A stretch of 34,649 nt of DNA from Lachnospiraceae bacterium. Its GTDB lineage: Bacteria; Bacillota; Clostridia; Lachnospirales; Lachnospiraceae. The translations under genes were made by a program, and so were the position numbers. Every line of letters starts with the position of its first letter. Positions within the stretch are counted from its first letter, which is position 1. Location of the stretch: NCBI GenBank assembly GCA_022510615.1, contig JAFLTC010000019.1, forward strand, positions 1 to 34,649, written 5' to 3'. This document shows, one piece after another, positions 1-6,783 of the stretch. The notes under the pieces are model-generated. The model worked only from the letters and a program-made list of their open reading frames with translations, was not told where the DNA came from and searched no databases.

Positions 1-1033
<1,033 letters not shown>

Positions 1034-1039
<6 letters not shown>

Positions 1040-1516
1040 TTCTAACGTAACATCATTCTTTGTGTTTTCATATCTGCGACAGGTAATGCCGGCAGAGTGC
1101 ATCATTCTTTTAGCGGCCAGGACAGAAGGGGTATCGGAGTATTTATCCTCCATATAGATAACTTCTTTAATGCCGGATTGAATCAATGCTTTTGTGCATT
1201 CATTGCAGGGAAAAAGCGTAGTATAAATCCGGGAACCCTTTAAATTTGTTCCCGTGTAGTTAAGAAGGGCATTTAATTCGGCATGGCAGACATACAGATA
1301 TTTTATATCAAGGGGTTCTTCGCCCTCCCGTTCCCATGGATATTCGTCATCGGAACAACCGTGGGGCATACCGTTATAGCCCACCGAGAGAATTTTATTA
1401 TCCGTATCTACGATACAGGCTCCGACGCTGGTGTTTGGATCCTTGCTTCTCATGGCAGAAAGCATGGCGATTCCCATAAAATACTGATCCCATGAAAGAT
1501 AATCCTGCTTTTTCAT
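1034..1516 (-). CDS. dCMP deaminase (ComEB/cytidine-deoxycytidylate deaminase family)
   Basis: Predicted to deaminate dCMP to dUMP, feeding thymidylate synthesis. The 160-residue product carries the zinc deaminase signature: H78-A-E80 (VCHAELNALLN) and the PCNEC motif with C104 and C107. The PNTSVGA segment near the N terminus is typical of deoxycytidylate deaminases. The ATG at 1516 is chosen because a GGAGAAATT ribosome site sits just ahead of it; upstream extension would run into the terminator hairpin. It lies downstream of rpsT on the same strand, separated by that hairpin. Its stop codon (TCA on the plus strand, 1034-1036) touches the amidase stop TAG (1037-1039). Some family members have other nucleotide substrates, so dCMP is the likely but not proven one. 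Confidence 0.9.
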
Positions 1517-1540
1517 TCTAATTTCTCCTTTACCGTATGA

Positions 1541-1574
1541 GTGAAAAACAGATACCATAAACATGGTATCTGTT
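1541..1574 (-). terminator. Intrinsic terminator downstream of rpsT, or attenuator ahead of dCMP deaminase
   Basis: A perfect 12-bp inverted repeat (1547-1558 with 1563-1574, loop of 4) is followed on the minus strand by five T residues, overlapping the stem end. It lies 60 bases past the rpsT stop and only about 25 bases before the dCMP deaminase start. It most simply ends the rpsT transcript, but it could also set read-through into the deaminase gene. Confidence 0.8.
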
Positions 1575-1633
1575 ATCTTCTTATATAATATGACGGGTAG
1601 AATTGTAGTTGCAGTACGACTGCCCTCTACGTG

Positions 1634-1897
1634 TTACGCAAGTTTGTTTACGGCAACAGTCATGCGTGAAACTTTTCTTGCGCAGGTATTTTTGTGATAA
1701 ATACCTTTTTTGGTCGCTTTATCAAGTTCAGAAACAGCAGCCTTCAGAGCTGTTTCTGCAGCAGCTTTATCATTTGCTGCAATAGCAGCATCTACTTTTT
1801 TAATCGCAGTCTTTACTTTAGAACGGATTGCTTTATTTTTTGCTGCTCTTTTTTCTGAAACAAGAATTCTTTTCTTTGCAGATTTGATATTTGCCAA
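1634..1897 (-). CDS. rpsT: 30S ribosomal protein S20
   Basis: S20 binds 16S rRNA early in 30S assembly. The 87-residue basic product begins ANIKSAKKR after the initiator and continues with the usual helical, Lys/Ala-rich pattern and the KGIYHKNTCARKVSRM segment near the end. The start is TTG at 1897: this gives the family length and N terminus and has a GGAGGTG ribosome site 6 bases away. Two in-frame ATGs further upstream (1930 and 1912) would add residues foreign to the family, and the one at 1912 overlaps the ribosome site itself. A consensus promoter lies upstream and a terminator downstream. E. coli rpsT also starts with UUG, where the weak start takes part in autoregulation. Divergent from gpr. 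Confidence 0.97.
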   Translation of the reverse strand: MANIKSAKKRILVSEKRAAKNKAIRSKVKTAIKKVDAAIAANDKAAAETALKAAVSELDKATKKGIYHKNTCARKVSRMTVAVNKLA

Positions 1898-1975
1898 TTC
1901 TAGCACCTCCATCGTATTCTGATTATTCATTGTCTGGCTGAACGGACACGGACATCAGCACAAACATACTTGTTA

Positions 1976-2004
1976 ATCATATTACACATTAACGATTCTG
2001 TCAA
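1976..2004 (-). promoter_or_regulatory. Sigma-A promoter of rpsT
   Basis: On the minus strand TTGACA (2004-1999) is followed after 17 bases by TATGAT (1981-1976). This is a perfect -35 and a 5/6 -10 at ideal spacing. The expected start is near 1969, giving a leader of about 70 bases before the TTG codon of rpsT. Confidence 0.88.
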
Positions 2005-2046
2005 GATAAATTGCAAAAAAACGGATAAAAATAGGAAAAAAGGACA

Positions 2047-2085
2047 TAGTAGGATAGCATAACGGCGTCCATTTGCTACATATGC
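2047..2085 (+). promoter_or_regulatory. Putative forespore (sigma-G-like) promoter of gpr
   Basis: GCATA at 2057-2061 matches the sigma-G -35 pattern GHATR. CATATGC at 2079-2085, after 17 bases, matches 5 of 7 positions of the sigma-G -10 CATWHTA. gpr is a sigma-G gene in Bacillus subtilis, which supports the reading, but the -10 is imperfect. The -35 sits in an 18-base motif (2047-2064) that recurs upstream of the XRE gene at 4950. Confidence 0.45.
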
Positions 2086-2106
2086 AGATGTAATGGAGGT
2101 AAGAAA

Positions 2107-3012
2107 ATGAAAGAGAAACGAACGGATTTAGCCCTGGAGGTAAGAGAAAGCTTTCCACGTAATCATGTTGAAGTTAAGGGAGTTGTATTAGAAAAGCATT
2201 ATTGCCCGGAGGGCAAAGCTCAAATTACAACGGTACAGATTAAAGATGATGCGGGCAGTAAGGCAATGAAAAAGCCAAAAGGAACCTATATTACCATCGA
2301 GTCGGAATTGATGCTTCAGGAGGAAGAGGATAGAGAGCCATTGCTTCTTTGTATTTGTGGACAATTGGAAAAAATAATAAAAGACTTAAAACAAAAATCT
2401 GTCCTTATTGTAGGTCTGGGAAACAGGGAGGTAACCTCTGACTCTCTCGGACCGAAAATGACAGAACATCTTTTTATTACAAGGCATCTGGAAAAGGAAC
2501 TGGGGGAAACCTTTATGGAAAAAAATGAATTTGGCTGTGTCAGTGCCATTTCTCCCGGTGTTATGGCTCAGACGGGGATAGAAACGGAGGAGTTGTTAGA
2601 GAGTATTGTAAAGAAGACAAAGCCGGATTTAGTAATAGCTGTGGATGCCTTAGCGGCAAGGAGTGTGAAAAGACTCTGCAAAACGATACAGATAACGGAT
2701 ACGGGTATTGCACCGGGAGCCGGAGTGGGAAATCGGCGAAAAGAATTGAATAAAAAAAGCCTTGGTGTTCCCGTTGTAGCCATCGGTGTGCCAACGGTAG
2801 TGGATGCCGAAACCATTATCGGAGACCATTTGGAGCATGTATTGGAAAAGCAGGGGTACTCGGAACAGGAAATTGAGCAGTTTATCTGCGAAATCCTGAC
2901 ATCAGACACAGAGAATGTCATGGTTACACCAAAAAATATTGATGCCTCTGTCAACAGAATAAGCAGAGATCTTGCGGATGTGCTGAATCACTGCTTTCAG
3001 AAAAAGGGATAA
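2107..3012 (+). CDS. gpr: Germination protease GPR (spore protease, peptidase family A25)
   Basis: GPR degrades the small acid-soluble DNA-binding proteins of the spore core during germination. It is made as an inactive zymogen in the forespore and self-processes. The 301-residue product starts with RTDLALE, the element resembling the SASP cleavage sequence near which the propeptide is removed; the propeptide here would be very short. Other family blocks visible are LIVGLGNREVTSDSLGP, VSAISPGVMAQTGIET, VIAVDALAARS, DTGIAPGAGVGN and VTPKNIDASVNRIS. A GGAGG ribosome site precedes the ATG. It is divergent from rpsT and immediately upstream of spoIIP, the same order as in Bacillus. Regulation is probably by the forespore sigma factor. 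Confidence 0.97.
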   Translation: MKEKRTDLALEVRESFPRNHVEVKGVVLEKHYCPEGKAQITTVQIKDDAGSKAMKKPKGTYITIESELMLQEEEDREPLLLCICGQLEKIIKDLKQKSVLIVGLGNREVTSDSLGPKMTEHLFITRHLEKELGETFMEKNEFGCVSAISPGVMAQTGIETEELLESIVKKTKPDLVIAVDALAARSVKRLCKTIQITDTGIAPGAGVGNRRKELNKKSLGVPVVAIGVPTVVDAETIIGDHLEHVLEKQGYSEQEIEQFICEILTSDTENVMVTPKNIDASVNRISRDLADVLNHCFQKKG

Positions 3013-3057
3013 ATGGAGCAGGGAGGTCATATACTGGTAAAAGAATTGGGGGATAGT

Positions 3058-4224
3058 ATGAGAAAAGAAATAATTCGAATATTAAGTGGAATCGGGGTGG
3101 CAGTTTTTGCAGGAAGTCTTTTTACCGTCGGTGAAATTCCTAAAATAGACGGCATCCGCCAGATGGGAAAAATGTTATTGGCCCAGACAGGAAATGCTTT
3201 TGTCGATGGACAAGGTGGGCAGGATGCAGTGGCAGAAATGCTTGGCGGACAGATATATTTTCATAACCCAGACAGTGAAGAGGGGTCTCAGGCTCTTGTG
3301 CTGGCAGAAAATAGAGAGCGTGTAGAAAGTGTATTGGCAGATGAGGGCGCTGAGGCAGAAACGATGGGAAAGCTGACGGGAGATGTATATAATGAAAAAA
3401 GTGCTGAGACCGTGACCCAGCCTGCTGACGGCATCAGGAGAAACAATGCCTATGTAGAGAGACTGCGAAGTACACTGGATACAAACTATTTGTGGAAAAA
3501 GTTTTATATTGTTGATTCTACTACTTCTGTGACAAAAAATATTTTTGATGTTAAAAAGCTGCTGGAAATGAATTTAACAATGAAAAAGAAAAAAGGGAAA
3601 AAACAGATTCTGATCTATCACACCCATGGTGCCTCGGAAAGTTTTTCCGACAGTCGTTCCGGTAAAATAGAGGATTCTATTGTGGGAGTGGGGGGTGAAC
3701 TGGCGAAGGAACTTGAAAAAAAGGGATATGGGGTATATCACGATGAAAAACGGTATGATTTGATAAACGGAAAACTGGAAAGAAGTATTGCTTATAATAA
3801 GGCACTGGAAGGAATTCAGGCAAATCGGAGGGCAAATCCGGAGATTGAAGTGCTGATTGATTTACATAGAGATTCTGTGGGGCAGGGAAAACATACATAT
3901 ACAACAATTTTTGGGAAAAAGACGGCAATCGTTATGTTTTTTAATGGTATGAGCCGTACAAAATCCGGAGAAATTTCCTATCTGTACAATCCGAATCTGC
4001 AGGGGAATCTTGCCTTCAGCCTTCAGCTAAAATGTAAGGCAATGGAATATTATGATGGGTTTACAAAGCCAATTTATTTAAAGGGTTACCGGTATAATCT
4101 TCATCTGGCGAAACGTTCCCTTTTGATTGAACTGGGTAATGAAAATAATACAGTGGAGGAAGCAAAAAATGCGGCGGCGCCGTTGGCAGATGTACTGGAT
4201 AAAGTATTGTCCGGTCAGGGATAG
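3058..4224 (+). CDS. spoIIP: Stage II sporulation protein P (SpoIIP), peptidoglycan amidase/endopeptidase
   Basis: SpoIIP works with SpoIID and SpoIIM in the DMP complex that thins septal peptidoglycan and drives engulfment. The product (388 residues from this start) has an N-terminal hydrophobic segment (about residues 8-24) and a C-terminal catalytic domain with ILIYHTHGASESF (H188 and H190) and IDLHRDS, typical of the family. The ATG at 3058 follows GGGGGAT closely and puts the membrane segment right at the N terminus. An in-frame ATG at 3013, directly after the gpr stop, would add 15 residues and cannot be excluded. Co-transcription with gpr is likely; in B. subtilis there is also a mother-cell promoter, which I cannot place convincingly here. 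SpoIID and SpoIIM are not in the window. Confidence 0.95.
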   Translation: MRKEIIRILSGIGVAVFAGSLFTVGEIPKIDGIRQMGKMLLAQTGNAFVDGQGGQDAVAEMLGGQIYFHNPDSEEGSQALVLAENRERVESVLADEGAEAETMGKLTGDVYNEKSAETVTQPADGIRRNNAYVERLRSTLDTNYLWKKFYIVDSTTSVTKNIFDVKKLLEMNLTMKKKKGKKQILIYHTHGASESFSDSRSGKIEDSIVGVGGELAKELEKKGYGVYHDEKRYDLINGKLERSIAYNKALEGIQANRRANPEIEVLIDLHRDSVGQGKHTYTTIFGKKTAIVMFFNGMSRTKSGEISYLYNPNLQGNLAFSLQLKCKAMEYYDGFTKPIYLKGYRYNLHLAKRSLLIELGNENNTVEEAKNAAAPLADVLDKVLSGQG

Positions 4225-4251
4225 CTCCTTGACGGATGTATTCTTTGTCCT

Positions 4252-4626
4252 TCAGTTTTTTTGATTCAGAAGTTCATTCCCCTTTGCGTAGAGATGGGCT
4301 GTATTACATAGATTATTGAACTGTTCCGGCGATAGCTGGTGACAGTAATGGAAAAGGCGAAGATAATCGTATTCTATGGTGGCGGCATAGGCATCGGAAC
4401 TCTGACTCTCTGAATCCCTTGCCAGCCGACTGACGGGAATGCCGAGCCCGCCGGCTATTTTGGCAAAGGTTGAAATACGGGAGTCGGTTTCTCCCCGTTC
4501 TATTTTTCCAATCGTATTTTTATCGCATTCAATGCGACCGCTGAATTCTTCCTGACTCATGCCGGCAACGGTTCTGTATTTTCTGACGGAAAGGCCAATG
4601 CGGTATAAAAAATCTTTGTTGTCCAT
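4252..4626 (-). CDS. XRE-family helix-turn-helix regulator
   Basis: A 124-residue DNA-binding protein with a Cro/CI-type helix-turn-helix in about residues 8-65 (YRTVAGMSQEEFSGRIECDKNTIGKIERGE) and a C-terminal half of unknown function with a predicted helical LSPEQFNNLC segment. The ATG at 4626 is chosen because GGAGG precedes it closely; a TTG four codons upstream would overlap that site. The gene is convergent with spoIIP (27 bases apart) and divergent from the second XRE gene at 4950. An inverted repeat over its own promoter region suggests autoregulation. Targets are unknown. Confidence 0.88.
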   Translation of the reverse strand: MDNKDFLYRIGLSVRKYRTVAGMSQEEFSGRIECDKNTIGKIERGETDSRISTFAKIAGGLGIPVSRLARDSESQSSDAYAATIEYDYLRLFHYCHQLSPEQFNNLCNTAHLYAKGNELLNQKN

Positions 4627-4709
4627 AACTTCCTCCAAATTTTCTTTTGTAATAGCTTATAAAAAGCATCTATTTAACATTGTATGAAAATAAAAAGATA
4701 ACTCAACAT

Positions 4710-4742
4710 ATCATAATGGTTACTTGAAAAAACAAGTAAACC
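4710..4742 (-). promoter_or_regulatory. Candidate promoter and operator of the leftward XRE gene
   Basis: An imperfect inverted repeat, GGTTACTTG (4718-4726) against CAAGTAAACC (4733-4742) around an A6 centre, lies directly upstream of TATGAT on the minus strand (4715-4710). A possible -35 TTTACT (4740-4735) falls inside the repeat, with a long 19-base spacer. A repressor bound to the repeat would cover the promoter, as expected of an autoregulated XRE protein. The promoter assignment is weak; the dyad itself is clear. Confidence 0.45.
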
Positions 4743-4873
4743 ACTATTTTAGTTATGAAAAAAAGAGATGAAAAAAACTTTCATTTTTCTTCTGGGAAAA
4801 AATGGTTCTTTGTCGTTTTACGCCAAAAAAAACCGCGAAGCGGACTTTAAAATTTTGGGAGAAATTGGTATGA

Positions 4874-4912
4874 TAGTAGGTAGCATAACGACACTAATTT
4901 AGCACCATTATG
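4874..4912 (+). promoter_or_regulatory. Putative sigma-G-like promoter ahead of the XRE-LytTR pair
   Basis: GCATA (4883-4887) and CATTATG (4906-4912) are separated by 18 bases. They match the forespore sigma-G patterns GHATR and CATWHTA at 5/5 and 6/7 positions. The -35 is embedded in TAGTAGG-TAGCATAACG (4874-4890), which differs from the gpr upstream motif only by one missing A. Sporulation control of this operon is an inference. Confidence 0.4.
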
Positions 4913-4930
4913 CTGGCACCATCGTGCTAA
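4899..4930. repeat. Palindromic candidate operator upstream of the XRE-LytTR operon
   Basis: TTAGCAC (4899-4905) and GTGCTAA (4924-4930) form an inverted repeat, extended inward by AT/AT after one mismatch. Its right part, 4915-4929, is a 15-base exact copy of bases 5998-6012. The half-site AGCACSAT occurs twice here and twice at the second site. The element sits between the putative promoter -10 and the ribosome site of the XRE gene, a natural position for repression. Confidence 0.65.
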
Positions 4931-4949
4931 AAAGAGAGGAGGAAAGGGA

Positions 4950-5273
4950 TTGATTTATATTGAAAATGAACTAATAGGGAAGCGGCTTAAAAAAATACGT
5001 CAGGAGGAGGGGATGGACTATGTGGATATGGGGGAGCTGCTTGGCATCAGTGAGGGACATTACCGAAAAATAGAGCGCGGCGTATACGGACTGGATGTCC
5101 GGAAACTTTTAATACTTCACACAAAATTGAAAGTAGATCCTATGTATCTTCTGACAGGGAAGCGCCCCTGCAACAGATATTATCTGGGAGAGAGGCCGGT
5201 AGACCGGAATGAACTGGTATGTGAGTTGTTAGATTATTGCAAAAAACAACTGGCGGAGGACAGGGAGGAATAA
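4950..5273 (+). CDS. XRE-family helix-turn-helix regulator, TTG start
   Basis: A 107-residue protein that is mostly a single helix-turn-helix domain (about residues 9-64: KRLKKIRQEEGMDYVDMGELLGISEGHYRKIERG), followed by a short charged tail. The start is TTG at 4950, with GAGGAGG seven bases upstream; no ATG precedes the domain. It is followed after 5 bases by the LytTR gene and is presumably co-transcribed with it. Palindromes before this gene and after its partner suggest one of the two proteins binds there. Function beyond DNA binding is unknown. Confidence 0.87.
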   Translation: MIYIENELIGKRLKKIRQEEGMDYVDMGELLGISEGHYRKIERGVYGLDVRKLLILHTKLKVDPMYLLTGKRPCNRYYLGERPVDRNELVCELLDYCKKQLAEDREE

Positions 5274-5278
5274 ATAAC

Positions 5279-5986
5279 ATGGCGGAGATACTTGTGTTTC
5301 AGAAAGGACAGAAATCTCTTCAAAAAAAGAAGTATGGCAGGGTTCTAAAAATTGTGACGGAGAAAGAGCGGGCAAAACAGGAGTTATTCCGTCAGACGTA
5401 CCGGATGATACTGATTGATTTGGAAGGTATAGAGGAAATCGGAATTGAATTTGCCTTTTTTATCCGGGGAATCAAGCAGTATTTTCAGACACCGATTCTT
5501 TTCTTTGCCAGGGATAATACCTATGAACAGCTGGCTTTCCATAGAATCCATTGTTATGATTTTATGCTCAAGCCCATTAGTAGGAGAGATATGTATCAGA
5601 TTCTCTGTCTGTATCTGATAAAACACGAGATAACAGAAGATAAAAAAAGGATTCCGATTCCCATCCAAGGCTCGATATATCTGATTAACATTCAGGATAT
5701 TCTGTACATGGAATCGCTGAACCGGCATATATATGTTCATCTGAAATATCAGACACTGGAGGTTCCCTATCGCAAAATGTGTGAATGTATTGCCTTTGAC
5801 AAAGAAAGATTTGTCCAGTGTCAGCGTTCCTTTGTTGTCAACAGGGATTATATATACCGGCTCGATTATGCCATGCACTGTATTGAGTTGAGAGAAGGAC
5901 TGGGAAAGATTCCGATGGGAAGAAAATATGAAAAAGAACTCCGTCGGGAGTTTGACCGGGGATTCCCATTGGAGTATACTAATTGA
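5279..5986 (+). CDS. LytTR-domain DNA-binding protein with degenerate receiver
   Basis: A 235-residue protein with a receiver-like N-terminal half (about residues 1-118) and a C-terminal LytTR DNA-binding domain (about 125-225: IYLINIQDILYMESLNRHIYV and the later FVQCQRSFVVNRDYI block). The receiver keeps an aspartate at the usual phosphorylation position (D47, MILIDLEG) and the conserved lysine (K98, FMLKPI). It lacks the acidic pair expected after the first strand: the N terminus reads EILVFQKGQK. The residue after strand 4 is also atypical (ILFFARD). No histidine kinase is adjacent. The start at 5279 has GGGAGGAA upstream and overlaps nothing. It may act without phosphorylation, possibly with the co-encoded XRE protein. 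Confidence 0.88.
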   Translation: MAEILVFQKGQKSLQKKKYGRVLKIVTEKERAKQELFRQTYRMILIDLEGIEEIGIEFAFFIRGIKQYFQTPILFFARDNTYEQLAFHRIHCYDFMLKPISRRDMYQILCLYLIKHEITEDKKRIPIPIQGSIYLINIQDILYMESLNRHIYVHLKYQTLEVPYRKMCECIAFDKERFVQCQRSFVVNRDYIYRLDYAMHCIELREGLGKIPMGRKYEKELRREFDRGFPLEYTN

Positions 5987-5987
5987 T

Positions 5988-6013
5988 ATAGCACGATGGC
6001 ACCATCGTGCTAT
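5988..6013. repeat. Perfect palindrome between the LytTR and histidine phosphatase genes
   Basis: Bases 5988-5999 pair perfectly with 6002-6013 (12 bp, two central bases), with half-sites AGCACGAT and ATCGTGCT. No T-run follows, so it is not an intrinsic terminator. It shares 15 exact bases with the site at 4915-4929. It lies directly after the LytTR stop codon and about 15 bases before the phosphatase ribosome site, suggesting an operator for the phosphatase gene. Confidence 0.75.
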
Positions 6014-6039
6014 GAAAAAGAGGAAAGGTGTTACAAGAG

Positions 6040-6693
6040 ATGAAAGATATATTTTTAATCCGTCACGGCAGACAGTGCAGTAAGCTTTGCAATGTAGACG
6101 TGGAACTGGATGAAATCGGGCGCAGACAGGCAGAACTTTTAGGAAAGCGTTTAAAAAGCTATGGACTGGAAAAACTGTATTCCTCAGAGCTGTTACGGGC
6201 AAAGGAGACGGCAGAAATCATCAATGAAACACTGGACTTGCCCTATGAGGTTCTTCCCGATATACAGGAGATAAATTTTGGTGGATTCACAGGAAAAACG
6301 GATGAAGAGATTCGGGAGCAGTATGCCGATTTTAGAAAGGAGAGATCCCTTCACCGTGCGGACCTTCCCTATCCGGAAGGAGGAGAGTGTGGAGAGGATG
6401 TGGCAGAGCGGGTAATGCCGCAATTAACCCGCCTATGTAAGCGGCCCGAAAACCGGATTGGTATTGTGACCCATGGCGGTGTTATCCGGTCAGTATGTGC
6501 AAGGCTTTTGGAAACGGACCAGAAAAATAAATTGAAATTTGCTATTGATCTGGAAAATGCAAGTCTGACACATCTGATTTATGATGCTACAAGAAATTTG
6601 TTCTTTTTAGAGCGCTTTAATGACTTTGCCCATTTGGAAGGAAAGCCGGAACTTTTGCGAAGCGGCTGGAAGACTTCTCTGGAACGTCCATAA
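6040..6693 (+). CDS. Histidine phosphatase family protein (phosphoglycerate mutase-like)
   Basis: A 217-residue branch-1 histidine phosphatase. The N-terminal IFLIRHGRQ gives the catalytic RHG. The ELDEIGRRQAELLGKRL, SSELLRAKETAEII and VTHGGVIRSV segments supply the phosphate-pocket arginine and second histidine. Family members include cofactor-dependent phosphoglycerate mutases, alpha-ribazole phosphatase (CobC) and broad-specificity phosphatases; the sequence alone does not decide the substrate. The ATG at 6040 fits the family N terminus and has AGGTG nine bases upstream; a GTG at 6028 is an alternative. It follows the LytTR gene after a palindrome and ends in a strong terminator. Confidence 0.85.
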   Translation: MKDIFLIRHGRQCSKLCNVDVELDEIGRRQAELLGKRLKSYGLEKLYSSELLRAKETAEIINETLDLPYEVLPDIQEINFGGFTGKTDEEIREQYADFRKERSLHRADLPYPEGGECGEDVAERVMPQLTRLCKRPENRIGIVTHGGVIRSVCARLLETDQKNKLKFAIDLENASLTHLIYDATRNLFFLERFNDFAHLEGKPELLRSGWKTSLERP

Positions 6694-6715
6694 ACTGGCA
6701 TGGTAAAAAAACATG

Positions 6716-6747
6716 AAACTGGCAGTTTTCACACTGCCAGTTTTTTT
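6716..6747 (+). terminator. Intrinsic terminator after the histidine phosphatase gene
   Basis: A 10-bp perfect stem, AAACTGGCAG (6716-6725) with CTGCCAGTTT (6734-6743), runs directly into a T7 tract (6741-6747). It separates the regulatory island from the aminotransferase gene. Confidence 0.92.
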
Positions 6748-6783
6748 GTATCATAACAAAAAAACCGGAAAGGAAAATGCGAC

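Larger units (their letters stand above)
4627..4949. other. Divergent regulatory region between two XRE genes
   Basis: An AT-rich stretch of 323 bases with no credible gene. It holds, left to right: the leader of the leftward XRE gene, a candidate promoter with an inverted repeat (4710-4742), poorly ordered A/T tracts with a small dyad ATGAAA/TTTCAT around 4768-4785, a short dyad CCGC-GAA-GCGG at 4833-4843 next to an A8 run (a weak terminator if read leftward), an 18-base motif shared with the gpr promoter (4874-4890), and the AGCAC-type palindrome at 4899-4930 just before the rightward XRE gene. Confidence 0.7.

Noticed and set aside
4200-4227. Bulged dyad at the spoIIP stop as a terminator
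   Set aside because: Pairing needs two bulges or wobbles and no T-run follows directly.
4833-4843. CCGC-GAA-GCGG dyad beside an A8 run as a minus-strand terminator
   Set aside because: The stem is only 4 bp and there is no gene upstream of it on that strand to terminate.
5988-6013. Palindrome as an intrinsic terminator of the LytTR gene
   Set aside because: It is followed by GAAAAAGAGG on the plus strand and by no T-run on the minus strand; the shared copy upstream favours an operator.
5384-6202. Open minus-strand frame of 272 codons across the LytTR and phosphatase genes
   Set aside because: It runs antisense to two genes with clear domain motifs, shows no recognisable domain and has no ribosome site.
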